A stretch of DNA of 64,000 nt, from assembly GCA_034231615.1 (NCBI GenBank), contig CM067306.1:45204094-45268093 (forward strand), written 5' to 3'. Positions 51,638-64,000 of this stretch are shown here, one piece after another. The notes under the pieces are model-generated. The model did no database searches. It saw only the letters and a program-made list of their open reading frames with translations, and had not been told where the DNA came from. The translations under genes and the position numbers were made by a program. This DNA is from Meghimatium bilineatum. Its lineage: Eukaryota; Mollusca; Gastropoda; Stylommatophora; Philomycidae. Each line of letters opens with the position of its first letter. The first letter of the stretch is position 1.

Positions 51638-54600
51638 AAGCTTACTACACTATAATTGAGTGTATTCTGGCCCATTACACATGATTTCGTTGTATTGCAC
51701 CTTAATACTGCAGGACACTGGCGTATTAAACACGAATTGGGTGTATTGCAGTTCAGTACGCCAAAACTCGTTGTATTCTGGGATATTACTCACAAATTCA
51801 TTGTACTGAAGCTTACTACACTAGAATTGAGTGTATTCTGGCCTATAACACATGATTTCGTTGTATGGCACCTTAATACTGCAGATCACTGGCGTATTAA
51901 ACACGAATTGGGTGTATTGCAGTTTAGTACGCCAAAAATCGTTGTATTCTGGGATATTACTCACATATTCATTGTACTGAAGCTTACTACACTAGAATTG
52001 AGTGTATTCTGGCCTATTACACATGATTTCGTTGTATTGCAGCTTAATACGTCAGAACACTGGCGTATCACATACGAATTGGGTGTATTGCAGTTTAGTA
52101 CGCCACAACTGGTTGTATTCTGGCACATTACTCACAAATTCATTGTACTGAAGCTTACTACACTAGAATTGAGTGTATTCTGGTCCATTACACATGATTT
52201 CGTTGTATTGCAGCTTAATACTTCAGAACACTGGCGTATTAAACACGAATTGGGTGTATTGCAGTTTAGTACGCCACAAATCGTTGTATTCTGGGATATT
52301 ACTCACAAATTCATTGTACTGAAGCTTACTACACTAGAATTGAGTGTATTCTAGCCTATTACACATGATTTCCTTGTTGTGCAGCTTAATACTTCAGAAC
52401 TCTTGCGTATTACACACAAATTAAGTGTATTGCAGTTTAGTACGCTAAATCTCGTTGTATTCTGGCATATTACTCACAGATTCATTGTATTGAAGCTTAC
52501 TACACTATAATTGAGTGTATTCTGGCCCATTACACATGATTTCGTTGTATTGCACCTTAATACTGCAGAACACTGGCGTATTAAACACGAATTGGGTGTA
52601 TTGCAGTTTAGTACGCCACAACTCGTTGTATTCTGGGATATTACTCACAAATTCATTGTACTGAAGCTTACTACACTAGAATTGAGTGTATTCTGGCCTA
52701 TAACACATGATTTCGTTGTATTGCACCTTAATACTGCAGAACACTGGCGTATTAAACACGAATTGGGTGTATTGCAGTTCAGTACGCCAAAACTCGTTGT
52801 ATTCTGGGATATTACTCACAAATTCATTGTACTGAAGCTTACTACACTAGAATTGAGTGTATTCTGGCCTATAACACATGATTTCGTTGTATGGCACCTT
52901 AATACTGCAGATCACTGGCGTATTAAACACGAATTGGGTGTATTGCAGTTTAGTACGCCAAAAATCGTTGTATTCTGGGATATTACTCACATATTCATTG
53001 TACTGAAGCTTACTACACTAGAATTGAGTGTATTCTGGCCTATTACACATGATTTCGTTGTATTGCAGCTTAATACGTCAGAACACTGGCGTATCATATA
53101 CGAATTGGGTGTATTGCAGTTTAGTACGCCACAACTGGTTGTATTCTGGCACATTACTCACAAATTCATTGTACTGAAGCTTACTACACTAGAATTGAGT
53201 GTATTCTGGTCCATTACACATGATTTCGTTGTATTGCAGCTTAATACTTCAGAATACTGGCGTATTAAACACGATTTGGGAGTATTGCAGTTTAGTATGC
53301 CAAAACTCGTTGTATTCTGGCATATTAATCACAAATTCATTGCATTGAAGCTTACTACACTAGAATTGAGTGTATTCTGGCCAATTGCACATGATTTCTT
53401 TGTACTGCAGCTTAATAGGTCAGAAAACTGGCGTATTACACAAGAATTGTGTGTATTGCAGTTTATTACGCCAAAACTCGTTGTATTCTGGGATATTACT
53501 AACAAATTCATTGTACTGAAGCTTACTACACTAGAATTGAGTGTATTCTAGCCTATTACACATGATTTCGTTGTAGTGAAGCTTAATACTTCAGAACACT
53601 GGCGTATTAAACACGATTTGGGTGTGTTGCAGTTTAGTACGCCAAAACGCATTGTATTCTGGCATATTACTCACAAATTGTGTGTACTGAAGCGTACTAC
53701 ACTAGAATTGAGTGTATTCTGGCCTATTACACATGATTTCCTTGTTGTGCAGCTTAATACGTCAGAACACTGGCGTATCACATATGAATTGGTTGTATTG
53801 CAGTTTAGTACGCCACAACTGGTTGTATTCTGGCACATTACTCACAAATTCATTGTACTGAAGCTAACTACACTAGAATTGAGTGTATTCTGGTCCATTA
53901 CACATGATTTCGTTGTATTGCAGCTTAATACTTCAGAACACTGGCGTATTAAACACGATTTGGGAGTATTGTAGTTTAGTACACCAAAACTCGTTGTATT
54001 CTGGCATATTACTCACAAAATCATTGTACTGAAGCTTACTACACTAGAATTGAGTGTATTCTGGCCTATAACACATGATTTCATTGTATGGCACCTTAAT
54101 ACTGCAGATCACTGGCATATTAAACACGAATTAGGTGTATTGCAGTTTAGTACGCCAAAAATCGTTGTATTCTTGGATATTACTCACATATTCATTGTAC
54201 TGAAGCTTACTACACTAGAATTGAGTGTATTCTGGCCTATTACACATGATTTCGTTGTATTGCAGCTTAATACGTCAGAACACTGGCGTATCACATACGA
54301 ATTGGGTGTATTGCAGTTTATAACGCCACAACTGGTTGTATTCTGGCACATTACTCACAAATTCATTGTACTGAAGCTTACTACACTAGAATTGAGTGTA
54401 TTCTGGTCCATTACACATGATTTCGTTGTATTGCAGCTTAATACTTCAGAACACTGGCGTATTAAACACGATTTGGGAGTATTGCAGTTTAGTATGCCAA
54501 AACTCGTTGTATTCTGGCATATTAATCACAAATTCATTGCAATGAAGCTTACTACACTAGAATTGAGTGTATTCTGGCCAATTGCACATGATTTCTTTGT

Positions 54601-54715
54601 ACTGCAGCTTAATAGGTCAGAAAACTGGCGTATTACACAAGAATTGTGTGTATTGCAGTTTATTACGCCAAAACTCGTTGTATTCTGGGATATTACTAAC
54701 AAATTCATTGTACTG
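51638..54715 (+). repeat. Mixed segment, 18 monomers
   Basis: An 855 bp unit leads into a long stretch without the CTATAATTG linker. It then repeats the region-1-like monomers (AATAGGTCAG near 53414 and 54612, CAAAACGCATTG near 53642), parallel to about 41.7-42.4 kb at an offset of 11457 (67 monomers). The length is exactly 18 x 171. Confidence 0.8.
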
Positions 54716-56596
54716 AAGCTTACTACACTAGAATTGAGTGTATTCTGGCCCATTACACATGATTTCGTTGTATTGCACCTTAATACTGCAGAACACTGGC
54801 GTATTAAACACGAATTGGGTGTATTGCAGTTTAGTACGCCAAAACTCGTTGTATTCTGGCATATTACTCACAAATTGGGTGTACTGAAGCGTACTACACT
54901 TGAATTGAGTGTTTTCTGGCCTATTGCACATGATTTCGTTGTACTGCAGCTTAATACGTCAGAACACTGGCGTATTACACACAAATTGTGTTTATTGCAG
55001 TTTAGTACGCCAAAACTCGTTGTATTCTGGCATATTACTCACAAATTGGGTGTACTGAAGCTTACTACACTAGAATTGAGTGTATTCTGGCCTATTGCAT
55101 ATGATTCCGTTGTACTGCAGCATTATACGTCAGAACACTGGCGTATTACACAAGAATTGGGTGTATTGCAGTTTAGTACGCCAAAACTCGTTGTATTCTG
55201 GGATATTACTCACAAATTCATTGAACTGAAGCTTACTACACTAGAATTGAGTGTATTCTGGCCTATAACACATGATTTCGTTGTATGGCACCTTAATACT
55301 GCAGATCACTGGCATATTAAACACGAATTGGGTGTATTGCAGTTTAGTACGCCAAAAATCGTTGTATTCTTGGATATTACTCACATATTTGTTGTACTGA
55401 AGCTTACTACACTAGAATTGAGTGTATTCTGGCCTATTACACATGATTTCGTTGAATTGCAGCTTAATACGTCAGAACACTGGCGTATCACATACGAATT
55501 GGGTGTATTGCAGTTTATAACGCCACAACTGGTTGTATTCTGGCATATTACTCACAAATTCATTGTACTGAAGCTTACTACACTATAATTGAGTGTATTC
55601 TGGCCCATTACACATGATTTCGTTGTATTGCACCTTAATACTGCAGAACACTGGCGTATTAAACACGAATTGGGTGTATTGCAGTTTAGTACGCCAAAAC
55701 TCGTTGTATTCTGGCATATTACTCACAAATTGGGTGTACTGAAGCTTACTACACTAGAATTGAGTGTATTCTGGCCTATTGCACATGATTTCGTTGTAGT
55801 GCAGCTTAATACTTCAGAACTCTTGCGTATTACACACAAATTGGGTGTATTGCAGTTTAGTATTCTAAAACTCGTTGTATTCTGGCATATTACTCACAAA
55901 TTCATTGTACTGAAGCTTACTACACTAGAAGTGAGTGTATTCTGGCCCATTACACATGATTTCGTTGTATTGCACCTTAATACTGCAGAACACTGGCGTA
56001 TTAAACACGAATTGGGTGTATTGCAGTTTAGTACGCCAAAACTCGTTGTATTCTGGGATATTACTCACAAATTGGGTGTACTGAAGCTTACTACACTAGG
56101 ATTGAGTGTATTCTGGCCTATTGTACATGATTTCGTTGTACTGCAGCTTAATACGTCAGGACACTGGCGTATTACACAAGAATTGAGTGTATTGCAGTTT
56201 AGTACGCCAAAACTCGTTGTATTCTGGGATATTACTCACAAATTCATTGTACTGAAGCTCACTGCACTAGAATTGAGTGTATTCTGGCCTATAACACATG
56301 ATTTCGTTGTATGGCACCTTAATACTGCAGATCACTGGCGTATTAAACACGAATTGGGTGTATTGCAGTTTAGTACGCCAAAAATCGTTGTATTCTGGGA
56401 TATTACTCACAAATTCATTGTACTGAAGCTTACTACACTAGAATTGAGTGCATTCTAGCCTATTACACATGATTTCCTTGTTGTGCAGCTTAATACTTCA
56501 GAACTCTTGCGTATTACACACAAATTAGGTGTATTGCAGTTTAGTACGCTAAATCTCGTTGTATTCTGGCATATTACTCACAGATTCATTGTACTG
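54716..56596 (+). repeat. Cassette copy 5: 11 monomers, 1881 bp
   Basis: It has the same order as the other cassettes, 4959 bases (29 monomers) after copy 4. It is entered from an AATAGGTCAG monomer rather than the usual lead-in trimer. The TTCGCTGTACTG variant shared by the other copies is here the common TTCGTTGTACTG, and the AAGCTTAATGCAC monomer reads AAGCTCACTGCAC, so this copy diverged separately. Confidence 0.84.
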
Positions 56597-57621
56597 AAGC
56601 TTACTACACAATAATTGAGTGTATTCTGGCCCATTACACATGATTTCGTTGTATTGCACCTTAATACTGCAGAACACTGGCGTATTAAACACGAATTGGG
56701 TGTATTGCAGTTTAGTACGCCACAACTCGTTGTATTCTGGGATATTACTCACAAATTCATTGTACTGAAGCTTACTACACTAGAATTGAGTGTATTCTGG
56801 CCTATAACACATGATTTCTTTGTATGGCACCTTAATACTGCAGATCACTGGCGTATTAAACACGAATTGTGTGTATTGCAGTTTAGTACGCCACAAATCG
56901 TTGTATTCTGGGATATTACTCACAAATTCATTGTACTGAAGCTTACTACACTAGAATTGAGTGTATTCTAGACTATTACACATGATTTCCTTGTTGTGCA
57001 GCTTAATACTTCAGAACTCTTGCGTATTACACACAAATTAGGTGTATTGCAGTTTAGTACGTTAATCTCGTTGTATTCTGGCATATTACTCACAGATTCA
57101 TTGTACTGAAGCTTACTACACTATAATTGAGTGTATTCTGGCCCATTACACATGATTTCGTTGTATTGCACCTTAATACTGCAGAACACTGGCGTATTAA
57201 ACACGAATTGGGTGTATTGCAGTTTAGTACGCCAAAACTCGTTGTATTCTGGAATATTACTCACAAATTGGGTGTACTGAAGCTTACTACACTAGGATTG
57301 AGTGTATTCTGGCCTATTGTACATGATTTCGTTGTACTGCAGCTTAATACGTCAGGACACTGGCGTATTACACAAGAATTGAGTGTATTGCAGTTTAGTA
57401 CGCCAAAACTCGTTGTATTCTGGGATATTACTCACAAATTCATTGTACTGAAGCTTACTGCACTAGAATTGAGTGTATTCTGGCCTATAACACATGATTT
57501 CGTTGTATGGCACCTTAATACTGCAGATCACTGGCGTATTAAACACGAATTGGGTGTATTGCAGTTTAGTACGCCAAAAATCGTTGTATTCTGGGATATT
57601 ACTCACAAATTCATTGTACTG
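56426..57621 (+). repeat. 7-monomer unit, first copy (1196 bp)
   Basis: It contains the CTACACAATAATTG linker, the TTCTTTGTATGG and AATTGTGTGTATTG variants, and a one-base loss in ACGTTAATCTCG near 57061. It is followed directly by a second copy. Confidence 0.83.
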
Positions 57622-58814
57622 AAGCTTACAACACTAGAATTGAGTGTATTCTAGCCTATTACACATGATTTCCTTGTTGTGCAGCTTAATACTTCAGAAC
57701 TCTTGCGTATTACACACAAATTAGGTGTATTGCAGTTTAGTACGCTAAATCTCGTATTCTGGCATATTACTCACAGATTCATTGTACTGAAGCTTACTAC
57801 ACAATAATTGAGTGTATTCTGGCCCATTACACATGATTTCGTTGTATTGCACCTTAATACTGCAGAACACTGGCGTATTAAACACGAATTGGGTGTATTG
57901 CAGTTTAGTACGCCACAACTCGTTGTATTCTGGGATATTACTCACAAATTCATTGTACTGAAGCTTACTACACTAGAATTGAGTGTATTCTGGCCTATAA
58001 CACATGATTTCTTTGTATGGCACCTTAATACTGCAGATCACTGGCGTATTAAACACGAATTGTGTGTATTGCAGTTTAGTACGCCACAAATCGTTGTATT
58101 CTGGGATATTACTCACAAATTCATTGTACTGAAGCTTACTACACTAGAATTGAGTGTATTCTAGACTATTACACATGATTTCCTTGTTGTGCAGCTTAAT
58201 ACTTCAGAACTCTTGCGTATTACACACAAATTAGGTGTATTGCAGTTTAGTACGTTAATCTCGTTGTATTCTGGCATATTACTCACAGATTCATTGTACT
58301 GAAGCTTACTACACTATAATTGAGTGTATTCTGGCCCATTACACATGATTTCGTTGTATTGCACCTTAATACTGCAGAACACTGGCGTATTAAACACGAA
58401 TTGGGTGTATTGCAGTTTAGTACGCCAAAACTCGTTGTATTCTGGGATATTACTCACAAATTGGGTGTACTGAAGCTTACTACACTAGGATTGAGTGTAT
58501 TCTGGCCTATTGTACATGATTTCGTTGTACTGCAGCTTAATACGTCAGGACACTGGCGTATTACACAAGAATTGAGTGTATTGCAGTTTAGTACGCCAAA
58601 ACTCGTTGTATTCTGGGATATTACTCACAAATTCATTGTACTGAAGCTTACTGCACTAGAATTGAGTGTATTCTGGCCTATAACACATGATTTCGTTGTA
58701 TGGCACCTTAATACTGCAGATCACTGGCGTATTAAACACGAATTGGGTGTATTGCAGTTTAGTACGCCAAAAATCGTTGTATTCTGGGATATTACTCACA
58801 AATTCATTGTACTG
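57622..58814 (+). repeat. 7-monomer unit, second copy (1193 bp)
   Basis: It shares CTACACAATAATTG, TTCTTTGTATGG and the ACGTTAATCTCG loss (near 58253) with the first copy. It adds a private three-base loss near 57751 (CTCGTATTCT in place of CTCGTTGTATTCT), so that loss happened after the duplication. Confidence 0.84.
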
Positions 58815-61800
58815 AAGCTTACAACACTAGAATTGAGTGTATTCTAGCCTATTACACATGATTTCCTTGTTGTGCAGCTTAATACTTCAGAACTCTTGCG
58901 TATTACACACAAATTAGGTGTATTGCAGTTTAGTACGCTAAATCTCGTTGTATTCTGGCATATTACTCACAGATTCATTGTACTGAAGCTTACTACACTA
59001 TAATTGAGTGTATTCTGGCCCATTACACATGATTTCGTTGTATTGCACCTTAATACTGCAGAACACTGGCGTATTAAACACGAATTGGGTGTATTGCAGT
59101 TTAGTACGCCACAACTCGTTGTATTCTGGGATATTACTCACAAATTCATTGTACTGAAGCTTACTACACTAGAATTGAGTGTATTCTGGCCTATAACACA
59201 TGATTTCTTTGTATGGCACCTTAATACTGCAGATCACTGGCGTATTAAACACGAATTGTGTGTATTGCAGTTTAGTACGCCACAAATCGTTGTATTCTGG
59301 GATATTACTCACAAATTCATTGTACTGAAGCTTACTACACTAGAATTGAGTGTATTCTAGCATATTACACATGATTTCGTTGTAGTGCAGCTTAATACTT
59401 CAGAACTCTTGCGTATTACACACAAATTAGGTGTATTGCAGTTTAGTACGCTAAATCTCGTTGTATTCTGGCATATTACTCACAGATTCATTGTACTGAA
59501 GCTTACTACACTATAATTGAGTGTATTCTGGCCTATTGTACATGATTTCGTTGTATTGCACCTTAATACTGCAGAACACTGGCGTATTAAACACGAATTG
59601 AGTGTATTGCAGTTTAGTACGCCAAAACTCGTTGTATTCTGGGATATTACTCACAAATTCATTGTACTGAAGCTTAATGCACTAGAATTGAGTGTATTCT
59701 GGCCTATAACACATGATTTCGTTGTATGGCACCTTAATACTGCAGATCACTTGCGTATTAAACACGAATTGTGTGTATTGCAGTTTAGTACGCCAAAAAT
59801 CGTTGTATTTTGGGATATTACTCACAAATTCATTGTACTGAAGCTTACTACACTAGAATTGAGTGTATTCTAGCCTATTACACATGATTTCCTTGTTGTG
59901 CAGCTTAATACTTCAGAACTCTTGCGTATTACACACAAATTAGGTGTATTGCAGTTTAGTACGCTAAATCTCGTTGTATTCTGGCATATTACTCACAGAT
60001 TCATTGTACTGAACTTACTACACTATAATTGAGTGTATTCTGGCCCATTACACATGATTTCGTTGTATTGCACCTTAATACTGCAGAACACTGGCGTATT
60101 ACACACGAATTGAGTGTATTGCAGTTTAGTACGCCAAAACGCGTTGTATTCTGGGATATTACTCACAAATTCATTGTACTGAAGCTTACTACACTAGAAT
60201 TGAGTGTATTCTGGCCTATAACACATGATTTCGTTGTATGGCACCTTAATACTGCAGATCACTGGCGTATTAAACACGAATTGTGTGTATTGCAGTTTAG
60301 TACGCCACAAATCGTTGTATTCTGGGATATTACTCACAAATTCATTGTACTGAAGCTTACTACACTAGAATTGAGTGTATTCTAGCCTATTACACATGAT
60401 TTCCTTGTTGTGCAGCTTAATACTTCAGAACTCTTGCGTATTACACACAAATTAGGTGTATTGCAGTTTAGTACGCTAAATCTCGTTGTATTCTGGCATA
60501 TTACTCACAGATTCATTGTACTGAAGCTTACTACACTATATTTGAGTGTATTCTGGCCCATTACACATGATTTCGTTGTGTTGCACCTTAATACTGCAGA
60601 ACACTGGCGTATTAAACACGAATTGGGTGTATTGCAGTTTAGTACGCCAAAACTCGTTGTATTCTGGGATATTACTCACAAATTCATTGTACTGAAGCTT
60701 ACTACACTAGAATTGAGTGTATTCTGGCCTATAACACATGATTTCGTTGTATGGCACCTTAATACTGCAGATCACTGGCGTATTAAACACGAATTGGGTG
60801 TATTGCAGTTTAGTACGCCAAAAATCGTTGTATTCTGGGATATTACTCACAAATTCATTGTACTGAAGCTTACTACACTAGAATTGAGTGTATTCTAGCC
60901 TATTACACATGATTTCCTTGTTGTGCAGCTTAATACTTCAGAACTCTTGCGTATTACACACAAATTAGGTGTATTGCAGTTTAGTACGCTAAATCTCGTT
61001 GTATTCTGGCATATTACTCACAGATTCATTGTACTGAAGCTTACTACACTATAATTGAGTATATTCTGGCCCATTACACATGATTTCGTTGTATTGCACC
61101 TTAATACTGCAGAACACTGGCGTATTAAACACGAATTGGGTGTATTGCAGTTCAGTACGCCAAAACTCGTTGTATTCTGGGATATTACTCACAAATTCAT
61201 TGTACTGAAGCTTACTACACTAGAATTGAGTGTATTCTGGCCTATAACACATGATTTCGTTGTATGGCACCTTAATACTGCAGATCACTGGCGTATTAAA
61301 CACGAATTGGGTGTATTGCAGTTTAGTACGCCAAAAATCGTTGTATTCTGGGATATTACTCACAAATTCATTGTACTGAAGCTTACTACACTAGAATTGA
61401 GTGTATTCTAGACTATTACACATGATTTCCTTGTTGTGCAGCTTAATACTTCAGAACTCTTGCTTATTACACACAAATTAGGTGTATTGCAGTTTAGTAC
61501 GCTAAATCTCGTTGTATTCTGGCATATTACTCACAGATTCATTGTACTGAAGCTTACTACACTATAATTGAGTGTATTCTGGCCCATTACACATGATTTC
61601 GTTGTATTGCAACTTAATACTGCAGAACACTGGCGTATTAAAAACGAATTGGGTGCATTGCAGTTCAGTACGCCAAAACTCGTTGTATTCTGGGATATTA
61701 CTCACAAATTCATTGTACTGAAGCTTACTACACTAGAATTGAGTGTATTCTGGCCTATAACACATGATTTCGTTGTATGGCACCTTAATACTGCAGATCA

Positions 61801-61891
61801 CTGGCGTATTAAACACGAATTGGGTGTATTGCAGTTTAGTACGCCAAAAATCGTTGTATTCTGGGATATTACTCACAAATTCATTGTACTG
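58815..61891 (+). repeat. Six consecutive 513 bp trimers (18 monomers, 3077 bp)
   Basis: Trimers start at 58815, 59328, 59841, 60353, 60866 and 61379. Each is a linker monomer (TTCTAG to CTATAATTG, or CTATATTTG in one case), then a TTGCACCTTAATACTGCAGAAC monomer, then a TATGGCACCTTAATACTGCAGATC monomer. The third trimer is one base short (GAACTTACTAC near 60011, which also destroys AAGCTT). The first half of this run also continues the preceding 7-mer pattern. Confidence 0.87.
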
Positions 61892-62232
61892 AAGCTTACT
61901 ACACTAGAATTGAGTGTATTCTGGTCCATTACACATGATTTCGTTGTATTGCAGCTAATACTTCAGAACACTGGCGTATTAAACACGATTTGGGAGTATT
62001 GCAGTTTAGTACGCCAAAACTCGTTGTATTCTGGCATATTAATCACAAATTCATTGCATTGAAGCTTAATACACTAGAATTGAGTGTATACTGGCCTATT
62101 GCACATGATTTCGTTGTAGTGCAGCTTAATACGTCAGAACACTGGCGTATTAGACATGAATTGGGTGTATTGCAGTTATGTACGCCACAACTCGTTGTAT
62201 TCTGGGATATTACTCACAAATTCATTGTACTG
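61892..62232 (+). repeat. Two-monomer block with GCAGCTAATAC loss, first copy
   Basis: It has a one-base loss near 61954-61957, TTAATCACAAATTC, AAGCTTAATACAC, GTATACTGG, ATTAGACATG and GCAGTTATGTACG. The same set returns 1709 bases later at 63601. Confidence 0.84.
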
Positions 62233-63600
62233 AAGCTTACTACACTAGAATTGAGTGTATTCTAGCCTATTACACATGATTTCCTTGTTGTGCAGCTTAA
62301 TTCTTCAGAACTCTGGCGTATTACACACAAATTAGGTGTATTGCAGTTTAGTACGCTAAATCTCGCTGTATTCTGGCATATTACTCACAAATTCATTGTA
62401 CTGAAGCTTACTACACTATAATTGAGTGTATTCTGGCCCATTACACATGATTTCGTTGTAGTGCACCTTAATACTGCAGAACACTGGCGTATTAAACACG
62501 AATTGGGTGTATTGCAGTTTAGTACGCAAAAACTCGTTGTATTCTGGCATATTACTCACAAATTGGGTGTACTGAAGCTTACTACACTACAATTGAGTGT
62601 ATTCTGGCCTATTGCACATGATTTCGTTGTACTGCAGCTTAATACGTCAGAACACTGGCGTATTACACAAGAATTGAGTGTATTGCAGTTTAGTACGACA
62701 AAACTCGTTGTATTCTGGGATATTACTCACAAATTCATTGTACTGAAGCTTACTACACTAGAATTGAGTGTATTCTAGCCTATTACACATGATTTCGTTG
62801 TAGTGCAGCTTAATACTTCAGAACTCTTGCGTATTACACACAAATTAGGTGTATTGCAGTTTAGTACGCTAAATCTCGTTGTATTCTGGCATATTACTCA
62901 CAGATTCATTGTACTGAAGCTTACTACACTATAATTGAGTGTATTCTGGCCCATTACACATGATTTCGTTGTATTGCACCTTAATACTGCAGAACACTGG
63001 CGTATTAAACACGAATTGGGTGTATTGCAGTTTAGTACGCCACAACTCGTTGTATTCTGGGATATTACTCACAAATTCATTGTACTGAAGCTTACTACAC
63101 TAGAATTGAGTGTATTCTGGCCTATAACACATGATTTCCTTGTTGTGCAGCTTAATACTTCAGAACTCTTGCGTATTACACACAAATTAGGTGTATTGCA
63201 GTTTAGTACGCTAAATCTCGTTGTATTCTGGCATATTACTCACAGATTCATTGTACTGAAGCTTACTACACTATAATTGAGTGTATTCTGGCCCATTACA
63301 CATGATTTCGTTGTATTGCACCTTAATACTGCAGAACACTGGCGTATTAAACACGAATTGGGTGTATTGCAGTTCAGTACGCCAAAACTCGTTGTATTCT
63401 GGGATATTACTCACAAATTCATTGTACTGAAGCTTACTACACTATAATTGAGTGTATTCTGGCCCATTACACATGATTTCGTTGTATTGCACCTTAATAC
63501 GTCAGAACACTGGCGTATCACATACGAATTGGGTGTATTGCAGTTTACTACGCCACAACTGGTTGTATTCTGGCACATTACTCACAAATTCATTGTACTG
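62233..63600 (+). repeat. Eight-monomer stretch mixing region-1 and trimer types
   Basis: It opens with the region-1 form of the linker monomer (AATTCTTCAGAACTCTGG near 62299, CACAAATTC rather than CACAGATTC), last seen before this near 14260. It then has an ACGACAAAACTCG monomer as in region 1, followed by trimer-type monomers. The length is exactly 8 x 171. Confidence 0.8.
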
Positions 63601-64000
63601 AAGCTTACTACACTAGAATTGAGTGTATTCTGGTCCATTACACATGATTTCGTTGTATTGCAGCTAATACTTCAGAACACTGGTGTATTAAACACGATTT
63701 GGGAGTATTGCAGTTTAGTACGCCAAAACTCGTTGTATTCTGGCATATTAATCACAAATTCATTGCATTGAAGCTTAATACACTAGAATTGAGTGTATAC
63801 TGGCCTATTGCACATGATTTCGTTGTAGTGCAGCTTAATACGTCAGAACACTGGCGTATTAGACATGACTTGGGTGTATTGCAGTTATGTACGCCAAAAC
63901 TCGTTGTATTCTGGGATATTACTCACAAATTCATTGTACTGAAGCTTACTACACTAGAATTGAGTGTATTCTAGCCTATTACACATGATTTCCTTGTTGT
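63601..64000 (+). repeat. Second copy of the GCAGCTAATAC block, cut by the window end
   Basis: The loss near 63663, ATTAGACATG near 63859 and GCAGTTATG at 63881 reproduce the block at 61892 at an offset of 1709. The final 59 bases start a further linker monomer (TTCTAGCC, TTCCTTGTTGT), so the array runs on past the window. Confidence 0.85.

Larger units (their letters stand above)
1..64000. repeat. 171 bp satellite DNA array filling the whole window
   Basis: AAGCTT recurs at 1, 172, 343, 514, 685 and so on, with an identical flanking motif and a spacing of 171 bases, up to 63942. That gives 374 full monomers and a 59-base remainder. The phase drifts by only -13 bases over the window, and 18 small indels account for all of it, so no unique sequence or mobile element interrupts the array. 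One monomer counted by hand (190-360) has 67 G+C of 171. The orientation is the same throughout; I saw no inverted block. Long homogeneous tandem arrays of this size are typical of eukaryotic centromeric, pericentromeric or subtelomeric heterochromatin; that location is inference. I do not recognise the family or species. No coding, RNA or promoter feature is supported anywhere in the array. Confidence 0.98.

Noticed and set aside
1-64000. Primate alpha satellite, because the monomer is 171 bp with HOR structure
   Set aside because: The length is the only shared property. The base sequence and the internal 30/60 bp make-up do not resemble alphoid DNA, and no complete CENP-B box is present.
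1-64000. tRNA, rRNA or other RNA genes
   Set aside because: Every base is accounted for by the satellite monomer, and no cloverleaf, A/B box or rRNA-like stretch was seen.

Overview
The whole window is one uninterrupted satellite DNA array. I find no gene, RNA gene, transposon or unique sequence in it. The repeat unit is a 171 bp monomer carrying one HindIII-type AAGCTT site, about 39% GC in one hand-counted monomer. Taking AAGCTT as the phase marker, the window holds 374 complete monomers plus 59 bases of the next. The last AAGCTT starts at 63942, 13 bases short of 374 x 171, and the 18 small indels I located sum to exactly -13, so nothing foreign is inserted. A pure array of this length points to eukaryotic heterochromatin (centromeric, pericentromeric or subtelomeric). 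I cannot name the species. The 171 bp length equals that of primate alpha satellite, but the sequence does not resemble it and has no complete CENP-B box.

The repeat is nested on many scales. Inside the monomer are six blocks of a degenerate 30 bp motif in two alternating flavours (A and B). They form three A-B dimers of 60, 51 and 60 bp, so 171 = 3 x 60 - 9. Above the monomer are higher-order repeats (HORs). Region 1 (1 to about 25.8 kb) is built of long HOR copies of 18 to 27 monomers (3.1 to 4.6 kb), followed by 25-mer and 13-mer copies. Region 2 (about 25.8 to 56.6 kb) is built of 3-monomer (513 bp) and 5-monomer (855 bp) HORs, punctuated by an 11-monomer (1881 bp) cassette present five times plus partial copies. 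Region 3 (about 56.4 to 64 kb) has two 7-monomer units, six clean 513 bp trimers, and a final stretch where region-1-type monomers return. The array continues past both ends of the window.

Because 30, 60, 9 and 171 are all multiples of three and the motif has no stop in one forward frame, long open frames (up to about 600 codons) occur by construction. They open on TTG or GTG rather than ATG, are ended by stops fixed at set places in the HORs, and are crossed by indels not divisible by three. I do not annotate them as genes. The interest of the window lies in its evolutionary record: the origin of the monomer from a 60 bp dimer, indel tags that trace block duplications, readable unequal-crossover joints, and a change of HOR regime inside one array.
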